Shown here piece after piece: positions 50,949 through 59,229 of a stretch of DNA of 64,000 nucleotides. Under the pieces are notes generated by a model that was not told the origin of the DNA, ran no database searches, and saw nothing but the letters and a program-made list of their open reading frames with translations. The position numbers and the translations under genes were made by a program. Position 1 is the stretch's first letter, and each line of letters opens with the position of its first letter. This DNA comes from Flavicella sediminum (lineage in GTDB: Bacteria; Bacteroidota; Bacteroidia; Flavobacteriales; Flavobacteriaceae): assembly GCF_006381105.1 (NCBI RefSeq), contig NZ_VDET01000007.1, forward strand, positions 124,001 to 188,000, written 5' to 3'.

Positions 50949-51703
50949 CTAGTTGCTGAAGCGTATTTGCTATAAATTACAGGCATCTGCCCTTTCCACT
51001 TTGTCCACAAATCATTTTTTGAAATAAGGCTAGCCATAAAATGCCCTACATTAATTCGGCTGACTTTACCCGCGTCAAAAATGGCACTTCTTATGGGGGA
51101 AGCATGTATTTCATAAGCTGATACCGTATCTTCATTTATTAAGCCATCTGGCCGCACAGCAACCCATTCTATACTTTTGTGGTTTTGACCAATTTGTGTC
51201 CGTAAATAATCGGCTGCTTTTTCATTATCAACATGCGGAGGCAACAACAACCGAAGCAATCCGATGACACATTTTTGAGCCAAAGAAATAGGTTCATTCA
51301 AATCACGATTGCTATTTCCTGTGGTATTCATTAACACGTATTTAACTGGTCGACTTGGATTATTGGCTATAATCGCTTCACAAAATCTACGTGCCACATC
51401 GGTTACCAATTTTCTTGGATGCCCATAAACGCCCTTCCATGACAAGGTATGCCCTAAACAAGACGCAATGGCTTCACATCCTTGTGCATGACCTTGCATT
51501 TCAGCAGCACTTAGATCTAAAACACTGGCTGTAATTAGTTGTAAATGAGGATTGTTTTTCCAAGATTCAGGTAACTTTTCAGGACTTCTAACAATGGCTT
51601 TCACTTTATGCCCCTTGTTTAACAATTGCTGAACTAAATGTTTACCCGTGGCTCCACTAGCGCCAAGTACAAGTACTGTTGTTGTATGCTTATGCTCCTT
51701 CAT
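50945..51703 (-). CDS. NAD(P)-binding oxidoreductase (atypical SDR)
   Basis: 252 residues from the ATG at 51703 (MKEHKHTTTVLVLGASGATG); a longer frame to 51757 is less likely. The Rossmann start is TTTVLVLGASGATGKHLVQQLLNKGHKVKAIVR (GASGATG), with no catalytic YxxxK, as in NmrA-like and biliverdin-reductase-like proteins. IEWVAVRPDGLIN is typical of this group. It may act as a reductase or redox sensor. It overlaps the following small gene by 4 bases. Confidence 0.82.
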   Translation of the reverse strand: MKEHKHTTTVLVLGASGATGKHLVQQLLNKGHKVKAIVRSPEKLPESWKNNPHLQLITASVLDLSAAEMQGHAQGCEAIASCLGHTLSWKGVYGHPRKLVTDVARRFCEAIIANNPSRPVKYVLMNTTGNSNRDLNEPISLAQKCVIGLLRLLLPPHVDNEKAADYLRTQIGQNHKSIEWVAVRPDGLINEDTVSAYEIHASPIRSAIFDAGKVSRINVGHFMASLISKNDLWTKWKGQMPVIYSKYASATR

Positions 51704-51831
51704 TGTTCTGTACGATTCGTTATTTTTAACACTGCAAATATATTTTACGAAGTGCAAATAAAGGTGCTAAATACGCACAAGAAAGCACGGAATTATAATT
51801 CCGTACAAAAAAAGAAGAATCCCATATTAAA

Positions 51832-54159
51832 TTAGTTGTGTTGTTTTAAAAATTGTTTGGGCGTAAGTCCTGTTTCTTTTTTGAAATAGCTGTTAAAAAC
51901 TGTTTTTGAATTAAATCCACTTTCATAAGCTAAGCCCTCTATGGTTAAATCCGCATTTTTGGGTTCTTTTACTTTGCGTTTAAATTCTTCAACTCTATAG
52001 GCATTGATAAATTCATTGTAGTTTTTTCCAAAAAAATTATTCAGCAACCAAGAAAGATTGTTCGGGTGCATTTCAATATTATTAGCCAATTCACGCAACG
52101 ATAAATCTGCATTTAAAAAAGCTCGATCTTCCAACAAATAGTTCAACAATTTATCGGCATAGGCCTCCGATTGTTTGGTTGTTAGTAATTGCGTTTTTTT
52201 CTTCGATTTTATTTTTGTTCCCTCCGTTTTATAAATTATTTTTTGAAATGCATCATAACGAGGATCCTTCTTTAAAGAATTTACCAAAGGGTCTGAATAT
52301 TTTAAAAGTAGTAAAGAGGACTTATTGGCTAACGCTTTTTCTACCCAGGCAAACGCTTTGTCATTTTCTCCAATGGCAGCATATTGCATAAAAAGGTTCG
52401 CTTCTGCTGTAAAGCCTTCTGTTTTAGCCGCTAGAGATTTTAATTTTTCTGTATACAGCCTTTCATTTTTCGAATCTTCTTTTAAAGCATAGCCCATAGC
52501 TATAATTCCTATTCTATCACCTTCAACAACTACTTCAGCCGGTAAGGCATCAAAATAATGAATGGCCTCCTCATATCTATTTAATTTCAGTAAACAAATG
52601 GCTTTTACTGAATGTGCAGGAATACTTTTATCGTTGCCTTCCAAACATTTATTTAATAATTGTAACGAATATTCATAATCTTCAAGCATATAATGGAAAT
52701 AAGCCTTGAAAAATAAGGTTTCTTCCGACAAAGGATTGATGCTCCAAGCGATATCTAAATGCTGTCTAGATTTTTCTTTTTCACCGGCAATTATATATAA
52801 AAAAGAGATGAATTGCTGGGCTTCGGCATTGTTAGGATTGATTTCGATTGCCTTTTTCATTTCTAACAAGGACTTGGCATAATCACATTCAATAAAAAAA
52901 GCTTGATTTGATAATTGATAATGCACTCCTGAAGACTGCCCATTTAATTCCAAAGCCTTATTGGTGTGCATACTCGTTTTTTGCCAAGCTTCTTCAAATG
53001 GAATAAAGGAAATAGTACCTAAAAAACTAATGCAATTTGCCAATCCTAAATGTGCATCCGCATACTTCGGGTCTAGTTCTAAAGCTTTTTCGTACAATGC
53101 AATAGCCGTATTTGTGTCCTCCGGATTCCACTTGTTTTCATGAAATTTAGCTTTTAAACAATAACCATAGGCATTGACATCTGCTGTTGGTTTGCTTACC
53201 AAGGATTCTTCAAATTCTAAATGCCCAAAATGCTCCCGCAATTTATCAGCAATTAACAAACTTACTTCATCTTGAATTTCAAAAACATTTTCCAGCTTTC
53301 GATCCCAAGTATCTGACCAAAAATGATAATCTTCTTCCACTTGTATCAACTGCGCAGTAATACGAATGGCATTGCCAGCCAAGCGAACACTTCCTTCCAA
53401 AATAGAAGAAACCCCTAATTCTGCACCAATTTCAGGGATGGGTAAATTTTTTCCCTTGAAAAAAAAAGAAGACGTACGCGAAGTGACCTTTAGATTTTTA
53501 ATTTTAGCCAGTGCATTGATAATTTCTTCTGTAATTCCATCACTAAAATACTCGTTTTCTGTACTATCGCTTAAATTCACAAAAGGCAATACTGCAATGG
53601 TATTCTCAAGTTTTTTTTGTTTTCTTTTTACATCAACTATGGTAGGAATTTTAATACCCTTATTTGAAATGGCAAATACTTCAGCAGGTTTGTCTATGTT
53701 TTTAAATTCAAAAACCCCCAACGAAGTGGTTGAAATCGTTTCCTGATTTTTTAATTCATCATTTATTTTTTTCGACAAAAGTATAGAACCCGCTGTACCT
53801 AAATTTTCAATACGAGAAGCAAAATTTACAGCATCGCCATAGACTTCAGTAGCGTCAAAAACAATATCTCCTAAATGAAGACCTATTCTCAGCGGAACTG
53901 TAAGTCCTTTTTGCAAACATTCTTGAATAGAAATGGCACAGTTCACAGCCTCGATCACACTTTTGAAAACACTTAAAGTACCATCGCCATAATACTGTAT
54001 AATTTCTCCTAGGTGCTTTTGGTGCAACTGTTCAAAAACTTCACGATGCCTTGCTCTCGACTTTGCAGCCAATTTTTCATTTGCCTGCATTAAAGCCGTA
54101 TAGCCAACAATATCGGTAAACATAATTACGGCAAGTTGTCGCGTGTTTTTATCCTTCAT
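51832..54159 (-). CDS. class III cyclase - TPR - AraC hybrid regulator
   Basis: 775 residues. Residues about 1-170 are a class III adenylate/guanylate cyclase domain (LAVIMFTDIVGYTALMQANE, IQYYGDGTLSVFKS, PLRIGLHLGDIVFDATEVYG); two metal Asp residues are present. Residues about 190-320 form a TolB-like domain (TIAVLPFVNLSDSTENEYFS, LGVSSILEGSVRLAGN), then TPR repeats (about 330-640), and the C-terminus is an AraC DNA-binding domain (SLRELANNIEMHPNNLSWLL, GLAYESGFNSKTVFNSYFKK). No membrane segment. A cyclase fused to an AraC domain suggests a one-component regulator that makes or senses a cyclic nucleotide. The target is unknown. Confidence 0.88.
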   Translation of the reverse strand: MKDKNTRQLAVIMFTDIVGYTALMQANEKLAAKSRARHREVFEQLHQKHLGEIIQYYGDGTLSVFKSVIEAVNCAISIQECLQKGLTVPLRIGLHLGDIVFDATEVYGDAVNFASRIENLGTAGSILLSKKINDELKNQETISTTSLGVFEFKNIDKPAEVFAISNKGIKIPTIVDVKRKQKKLENTIAVLPFVNLSDSTENEYFSDGITEEIINALAKIKNLKVTSRTSSFFFKGKNLPIPEIGAELGVSSILEGSVRLAGNAIRITAQLIQVEEDYHFWSDTWDRKLENVFEIQDEVSLLIADKLREHFGHLEFEESLVSKPTADVNAYGYCLKAKFHENKWNPEDTNTAIALYEKALELDPKYADAHLGLANCISFLGTISFIPFEEAWQKTSMHTNKALELNGQSSGVHYQLSNQAFFIECDYAKSLLEMKKAIEINPNNAEAQQFISFLYIIAGEKEKSRQHLDIAWSINPLSEETLFFKAYFHYMLEDYEYSLQLLNKCLEGNDKSIPAHSVKAICLLKLNRYEEAIHYFDALPAEVVVEGDRIGIIAMGYALKEDSKNERLYTEKLKSLAAKTEGFTAEANLFMQYAAIGENDKAFAWVEKALANKSSLLLLKYSDPLVNSLKKDPRYDAFQKIIYKTEGTKIKSKKKTQLLTTKQSEAYADKLLNYLLEDRAFLNADLSLRELANNIEMHPNNLSWLLNNFFGKNYNEFINAYRVEEFKRKVKEPKNADLTIEGLAYESGFNSKTVFNSYFKKETGLTPKQFLKQHN

Positions 54160-54532
54160 TTCGTCTTTAAACTTCTATTTTTCACCTCAGAATTAAAATG
54201 AAACTCATTTTAGCTCCATTTTATAGGACTTTCACAAAGTTAACAAAAAGTAAAAACCTAAGGCTAAAAATTAAACGATTAATATGCTTAAAAAAAGAGA
54301 TTTTACCTACGAATAAATTACCGTCATGCTACGATTCATTTTGCTTTTTTATATTTCTTAAAATTAGTATTCATTGGCTTTCCAATTAAAGGCAATTATA
54401 TACAAACGCCCATACAACATCTAACAGAAATTTAACGAGATTGAACCTTCTATTGCCTCAAAGTATCCTATTTTTGGGGTCAGTTAAAAACTTCTGAATA
54501 CTTCAATTCGATTTTTTTAAAACAGAACTCCT
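54160..54532. other. 373-base gene-free stretch
   Basis: It separates two divergent genes (the cyclase-AraC gene and mscS). I see no convincing gene, repeat or terminator. A 63-codon open frame here has poor composition and no support. Confidence 0.45.
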
Positions 54533-55783
54533 ATGCTTAAACAACACATTTTATACGATTATTTAGTCGACAGCGGATTCACAGAAGTCACCGCTAAATA
54601 CACCAATATGATCACTTTGTTGATCCTACTTTTTGTACTTGCCTTTTTTATCGATTTTGTCATCCGAAAAATAATCTTAGAATTATTTTCACGTTTTGCC
54701 ATCAAATCTAAAACCAATTTCGATAATTTATTGGTCAAAAATCAAGCACCTCGAAACATGGCGCATATCATTCCGCTCTTTGTTGTTTTAGAACTGATTC
54801 CTTATGTATTTATCGACTTTCCTTATTTTGAAAATATTGTTGAAAAAGGATTGCAAGCTTTTGCCATCATTCTTATTCTTTGGATAGTTCGAAGCTTATT
54901 AAATACCTTGAAAGATTATTTCAAAACCATTCCCAATTTACGTGACAAACCTGTAGATAGTTATATACAAGTATTTATGATTTTTGCTTGGGTACTAGGC
55001 TTACTGTCTGTTTTTGCCATTGTTACCGGTATCGAATTTATCAAATTTATCACCACCATTGGTGCAGCTTCGGCAGTTATTATTTTAGTTTTTAAGGATA
55101 CCATCCTCGGTTTTGTAGCCAGTATACAAGTCTCTATTAACGACATGGTGCGTATTGGCGATTGGATTACTTTTGAGAAATATGGGGCTGATGGAGACGT
55201 CACTGAAATCAATTTATCAACTGTAAAGGTTCAAAATTTCGACAAAACCATTACCACAATTCCAACCTATGCCCTCATCTCCGATTCGTTTAAAAACTGG
55301 AGAGGCATGGAAAATTCTGGGGGAAGACGCATCAAAAGAGCACTGCATATCAAACTAAATAGTATTCATTATTTGGTCAATGAAGAAGTGGAACAATTGA
55401 AAAAAATTAGTTCAATCACTAATTATTTAGAAACTCGACAAGCAGATATTGATGCCTACAACACAAAAAACAACATCAATAAAGAATTGCTTTTAAACGG
55501 TAGAAACTTGACCAATATTGGCGTTTTTAGAAAGTATATTGAAACCTATATCGAAAATCATTCCGCCACTAATAAAGATATGATGATTATGGTGCGACAA
55601 TTAGCGCCTAGTCCACAAGGAATTCCTTTAGAAATTTATACGTTTAGTAGCGACAAACGTTGGGAGAATTATGAATACATCATGGCCGATATTTTTGATC
55701 ATGTTATTGCAGCAGTCCCTTATTTTAATTTAGAAATTTTTGAGCTGCCTACACATTTCCCCGTTAACAAAGAGTCCTTTTAA
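54533..55783 (+). CDS. mechanosensitive channel, MscS family (YbdG-like)
   Basis: 416 residues with four or five membrane segments in the first 190 residues. The pore region is FITTIGAASAVIILVFKDTILGFVASIQVSINDMVRIGDWI, a standard MscS signature with GxxxxILxxKDxIL, followed by the beta domain (GDVTEINLSTVKVQNFDKTI). The long C-terminal domain is like that of YbdG. It releases solutes on osmotic down-shock. The next short frame starts on its stop codon (TAATG). Confidence 0.92.
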   Translation: MLKQHILYDYLVDSGFTEVTAKYTNMITLLILLFVLAFFIDFVIRKIILELFSRFAIKSKTNFDNLLVKNQAPRNMAHIIPLFVVLELIPYVFIDFPYFENIVEKGLQAFAIILILWIVRSLLNTLKDYFKTIPNLRDKPVDSYIQVFMIFAWVLGLLSVFAIVTGIEFIKFITTIGAASAVIILVFKDTILGFVASIQVSINDMVRIGDWITFEKYGADGDVTEINLSTVKVQNFDKTITTIPTYALISDSFKNWRGMENSGGRRIKRALHIKLNSIHYLVNEEVEQLKKISSITNYLETRQADIDAYNTKNNINKELLLNGRNLTNIGVFRKYIETYIENHSATNKDMMIMVRQLAPSPQGIPLEIYTFSSDKRWENYEYIMADIFDHVIAAVPYFNLEIFELPTHFPVNKESF

Positions 55784-55878
55784 TGGACGAACTCTACATA
55801 AAATTTCCTCAAATAACGGTGAAAGTTTATGTAGATCATACCGTCAAAAGACCTAGAACAATTAATTACAAAAAATAA
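55783..55878 (+). CDS. possible 31-residue coupled peptide
   Basis: The ATG overlaps the mscS stop (TAATG) and its own stop lies one base before the ATG of the next gene. The peptide is MDELYIKFPQITVKVY with a basic tail. It may be a real small protein or only a link for translational coupling between mscS and the lipoprotein gene. No family recognised. Confidence 0.35.
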   Translation: MDELYIKFPQITVKVYVDHTVKRPRTINYKK

Positions 55879-55879
55879 A

Positions 55880-56677
55880 ATGCGTTTACAAAAAACTATA
55901 GGAGTCCTACTTTGCTTAACAGCCCTTGTAGCCTGTACTTCAAAAAAAAACAAAACAGAAACTTCTCCTAAAAAAGAAATAAGTTCAAAAGCTATTCCAC
56001 TTTCAAAAGCAGAATTACTAGCGCAAAAAACTATAGAAGCTCATGGTGGAGAATTGTATGAAACGGCACACTTTTCTTTTGATTTTAGAGAAAATAGTTA
56101 TCAATTTAAAAATGATTTCAACAACTACGAATACATAAAAACGTCTAACAAGGAAAAAATAGTAACGCAAGATCTGCTTAAAAATGGTCAATTGACGAGA
56201 ACCCTTAATAATGAAGTGATTGACCTAAACGATAAAGAACTAAAAAGTGCGACAGGAGCTATCAATTCAGTGATTTATTTTGCCACGCTTCCTCATAAAT
56301 TAAAAGATGCTTCCGTACTAAAAACTTATATTGGAACGACGACTATTCACGATAAAAATTACGAGATCTTAGGAATTACGTTTCAGCAAGAAGGTGGTGG
56401 TGAAGATTTTGACGATCAGTTTCATTATTGGATCAACACAGAAACTCATAAAATAGATTATCTGGCTTACAATTACAAAGTAAACGGTGGTGGTGTTCGT
56501 TTTAGAAGCGCTTATAACCGACGTGTTGTTGAAGGAATTACCTTTCAAGATTATAGCAACTACAAAGCGGAACTAGGTACTCCCTTAAAAGAATTAGGTG
56601 CTTTGTATGAAGCTGGAAAATTAAAAGAATTGTCAAAAATAGAAACAGCAAATGTCGTTTCGTTAAGCGATAAATAA
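55880..56677 (+). CDS. DUF6503-like lipoprotein
   Basis: 265 residues. The lipobox is LTALVAC. It contains AQKTIEAHGGELYETAHFSFDFRE, then GEDFDDQFHYWINTETHKIDYLAYNY and GGGVRFRSAYNRRVVEGITFQD, a pattern I associate with a Bacteroidota family of unknown function (DUF6503), which often lies next to outer-membrane lipoproteins. It is predicted to sit in the periplasm or outer membrane. It may be co-transcribed with mscS, given the short gaps. Confidence 0.65.
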   Translation: MRLQKTIGVLLCLTALVACTSKKNKTETSPKKEISSKAIPLSKAELLAQKTIEAHGGELYETAHFSFDFRENSYQFKNDFNNYEYIKTSNKEKIVTQDLLKNGQLTRTLNNEVIDLNDKELKSATGAINSVIYFATLPHKLKDASVLKTYIGTTTIHDKNYEILGITFQQEGGGEDFDDQFHYWINTETHKIDYLAYNYKVNGGGVRFRSAYNRRVVEGITFQDYSNYKAELGTPLKELGALYEAGKLKELSKIETANVVSLSDK

Positions 56678-56794
56678 TTCTATTATTTGGTAATTTTAGT
56701 GCGTCCATAATATTTCAAAGTATGGAAAATCTACACTAATTTTCCTAGGCATAGAAAAAGAGATTTCCTTCTCTGTTAATTCGTTTCTAGGTAG

Positions 56795-56802
56795 TATATT
56801 TG
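56795..56802 (+). promoter_or_regulatory. -7 box of the DEAD-box-like gene
   Basis: TATATTTG, 39 bases before the ATG at 56842. Confidence 0.6.
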
Positions 56803-56841
56803 CCTCAATCAATATCAATATCTATATTACGAGCTACAATT

Positions 56842-57468
56842 ATGTCTACATTTCCGATGCCTTTTAAAAAATTACATGCTGATATAAAAGAGAGATTAGA
56901 ATCTCTAGAAATTAGCACTCCTACTGCGTTTCAAATCAGTAGCATACCTGTTATTAAAAGTGGCGCCAATGTATACTGTTCTGCAGCAGCTGGTAGCGGA
57001 AAAACAACAACCCTAGTATTGACTACTTTGCAAAAATTAAAATGTGAAGCCGTTGGTACTGCACCCAGAGCTATTGTTATTGTAGAAACAAGAGAAAAAG
57101 CCTTGGAATTGTATGATACTTTTTTAGCCTATACACGATACAATTCGTTGCGTGTTTATGTGGCTCATGAAAAAATTCATGTGGATTTGCAAAAATCAGA
57201 AATTTTTGAAGGTACCGATATCCTAATCGCTACACCACAAGCTATTAATAAATTGTTTTTGCTAAATGGAATTAGTACTGCATCTTTGAAAATATTTAGT
57301 ATTGATGATGCAGAGTTCCTCGATAAAAAACCAGCCTATGCAACCATTCTTTCTATTACACAAAGTATTTCAAAATGTCAGTATGTTTTGTATACTCAAA
57401 AAACACCGCCAAAATTAAGAGAACTCGAATCTTATTTTATGGAGTTTGCCAAAACGGTGAATGTTTAG
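56842..57468 (+). CDS. single-domain DEAD-box-like protein
   Basis: 208 residues from the ATG at 56842 (MSTFPMPFKKLHADIKERLE). It consists only of the first RecA-like domain: a Q-motif-like ISTPTAFQISSIPVI, Walker A AAGSGKTTTLVL, motif Ib-like DILIATPQAI, and FSIDDAEFLDK where motif II (DEAD) should be. DEAD has thus become DDAE, and the second RecA domain with its motifs V and VI is absent. It cannot be a normal helicase; it may be a regulatory or RNA-binding relative. A convergent terminator follows. Confidence 0.75.
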   Translation: MSTFPMPFKKLHADIKERLESLEISTPTAFQISSIPVIKSGANVYCSAAAGSGKTTTLVLTTLQKLKCEAVGTAPRAIVIVETREKALELYDTFLAYTRYNSLRVYVAHEKIHVDLQKSEIFEGTDILIATPQAINKLFLLNGISTASLKIFSIDDAEFLDKKPAYATILSITQSISKCQYVLYTQKTPPKLRELESYFMEFAKTVNV

Positions 57469-57499
57469 GTCATTCCATTTTTTAATGAATTCTATAAAA

Positions 57500-57539
57500 T
57501 AAAAAAGGAGTAAACTTTAAACAGTTTACTCCTTTTTTT
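57500..57539. terminator. bidirectional terminator between the DEAD-box-like and EF-hand genes
   Basis: AAAAAAGGAGTAAAC pairs with GTTTACTCCTTTTTT across an 8-base loop. Confidence 0.9.
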
Positions 57540-57554
57540 GTAATGCTTTGTTTA

Positions 57555-57854
57555 TTACTTTAACAAACCTAATAAGCCTTGTAGCTCTGATAAATTCAAC
57601 TCAGAACTCTTGTCTTTATCTAAAATATTAAAATTCTCTGCCACAGAACCTATCGCTTCCGAAGAGCTAATAGCATTGTCTTTATTTGTATCTAATAGAC
57701 TAAAAAGACTTGTGATTTGTTGCACTGTTGAATTTGAACTCATAGAACCCAACAAAGTTGCCGCATTTACAACACTTGCTGTATTTACGTTTTTAAGAGA
57801 ATCACAGCTAGCCATTGAAATAATTAGAGCGATTGATAATGTGATTTTTTTCAT
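57555..57854 (-). CDS. small EF-hand-like lipoprotein
   Basis: 99 residues from the ATG at 57854. The lipobox is SMASC. Two EF-hand-like loops are seen, LLDTNKDNAISSSEA and ILDKDKSSELNLSEL, both keeping the D-x-(D/N)-x-D/S spacing and the final Glu. It may bind calcium in the periplasm or at the outer membrane. The function is unknown. It stands alone, with no clear -7 box found. Confidence 0.75.
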   Translation of the reverse strand: MKKITLSIALIISMASCDSLKNVNTASVVNAATLLGSMSSNSTVQQITSLFSLLDTNKDNAISSSEAIGSVAENFNILDKDKSSELNLSELQGLLGLLK

Positions 57855-58037
57855 GAAATATATTTTATTTTTATAAAGAAGCAAAAATAGTTTTTATTCT
57901 ACTTAAAACATATACTGAACAACGGTTAAAATCAAAAAAAATAGTGTTCCTAGTAAGTGCTTTTCTTTGAAGATTTACAGCCCAACTAAGTTCGTCCTTT
58001 TTCTGATCGATATGCCGAATGCTATTTCCATATACAT

Positions 58038-59204
58038 TTAACGTTTCACTTTGTTCGCTTCTAAAGTACTGACTTCTTTTTCTGTCAAATCTCCTTTGCT
58101 TACATACTCATAACTTGGACCCGCTACAAAACCGGGGCTCATAGGCGCTGGCAAAGCCATTAACTTCAAGGCATAAAGTCGTAAGGCATACATAGACCCC
58201 ATGGCGTTGCTCAGTTTAGCTGGCGCACCATTAAAGGTTTCATGCAAACTATTTAAAAGATTGGTGTAATTGTAATTGAACAATTTACTGTTCAAATAAG
58301 CCAACGAATTGGGCGGATAATCACTCATTTTCGGATTTTCTTTCATATTTGGCACCTGTTCAGGAAAGAACGGAATGACTGCCCCAGAATACGAATACCC
58401 CACTTCTGCACTCGGGTCTATTACCAATTCTTTTCCTTTGTAAATTTCTTCGAATCGATAATAATGGGCAGGTTCATGTTCGCCTGCTCCTTCATCTTCA
58501 CTTTCTATAAATGGATCTGTGGAAGTACCTTCTCCTTGGTCTACAATAATTGCAATGGCCTTTTTAGCCGAATCTAAATCTGTGATGGCGAACAATTCAT
58601 TTGCTGGAAACCAATTGTTATCTACAACCTGATTTTCTATAGCGCCAGTAAAAACAGTTTCTCCTTTTAGCTGTGCGGTTATTTCAAATAGTTCTAACAA
58701 AAGTGTTAGGTATTCGTAATATTCACCAATGGTTAAATTTTCTTTTCCTTGTAATTCTTCTATTCTTGCTTTCAATTTCGAAGTCAAATCTGCAAAAGCA
58801 TTCGCACTTTTTCCTAATTTTATATCAATTGGCGCTTCAGGTTCTTCAATGACCATAAAAACATTTTTTACCAAGTTTTTAGAAAACTTAGCAATCGGGA
58901 CTATCAAGCCATTTTCTACGCCTCCAGGCAAGGGTCCTGGGTAGGTTGGAACAAAATTCGGTTTGTTTAAAACAGGTTTCCCTCCTATGGCATTCAATAA
59001 GTTACAGGCAATGGTAAGGTGTAACATTTCTTCAATAACGACCGAATGAATCAATCCAGCTATTTTTGTGTTTTCCGTATTGGCCAATGAAAACATGGCT
59101 GTTAAATAAGGAGGAATGGTTGCATGCTCTAATACAATAGCTGTTTGTACCGCATTTCTTAATCCTGCAAGAGAATCTATTTGTATACTTTTAAGTAAAA
59201 TCAT
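58038..59204 (-). CDS. ferritin-like protein, VioB C-terminal-half type
   Basis: 388 residues. Residues about 12-230 are a ferritin-like domain of the VioB/RebD/StaD group (iminophenyl-pyruvate dimer synthase type): AVQTAIVLEHATIPPYLTAM with Glu26, and VVIEEMLHLTIACNLLNAIGG with Glu59 and His62, a possible di-iron or heme-binding set. In VioB this half is joined to an N-terminal half; here that half is a separate gene directly upstream, the neighbour with stop at 59230. The enzyme may couple two imines made by an amino-acid oxidase. The genes lie 25 bases apart. Confidence 0.75.
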   Translation of the reverse strand: MILLKSIQIDSLAGLRNAVQTAIVLEHATIPPYLTAMFSLANTENTKIAGLIHSVVIEEMLHLTIACNLLNAIGGKPVLNKPNFVPTYPGPLPGGVENGLIVPIAKFSKNLVKNVFMVIEEPEAPIDIKLGKSANAFADLTSKLKARIEELQGKENLTIGEYYEYLTLLLELFEITAQLKGETVFTGAIENQVVDNNWFPANELFAITDLDSAKKAIAIIVDQGEGTSTDPFIESEDEGAGEHEPAHYYRFEEIYKGKELVIDPSAEVGYSYSGAVIPFFPEQVPNMKENPKMSDYPPNSLAYLNSKLFNYNYTNLLNSLHETFNGAPAKLSNAMGSMYALRLYALKLMALPAPMSPGFVAGPSYEYVSKGDLTEKEVSTLEANKVKR

Positions 59205-59229
59205 AATTTTTAAATAGGGTATGAATGAG

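Noticed and set aside
54198-54389. 63-codon plus-strand frame between the cyclase-AraC gene and mscS
   Set aside because: It is basic and low-complexity in AT-rich DNA with no promoter or ribosome site. I treat the stretch as non-coding.
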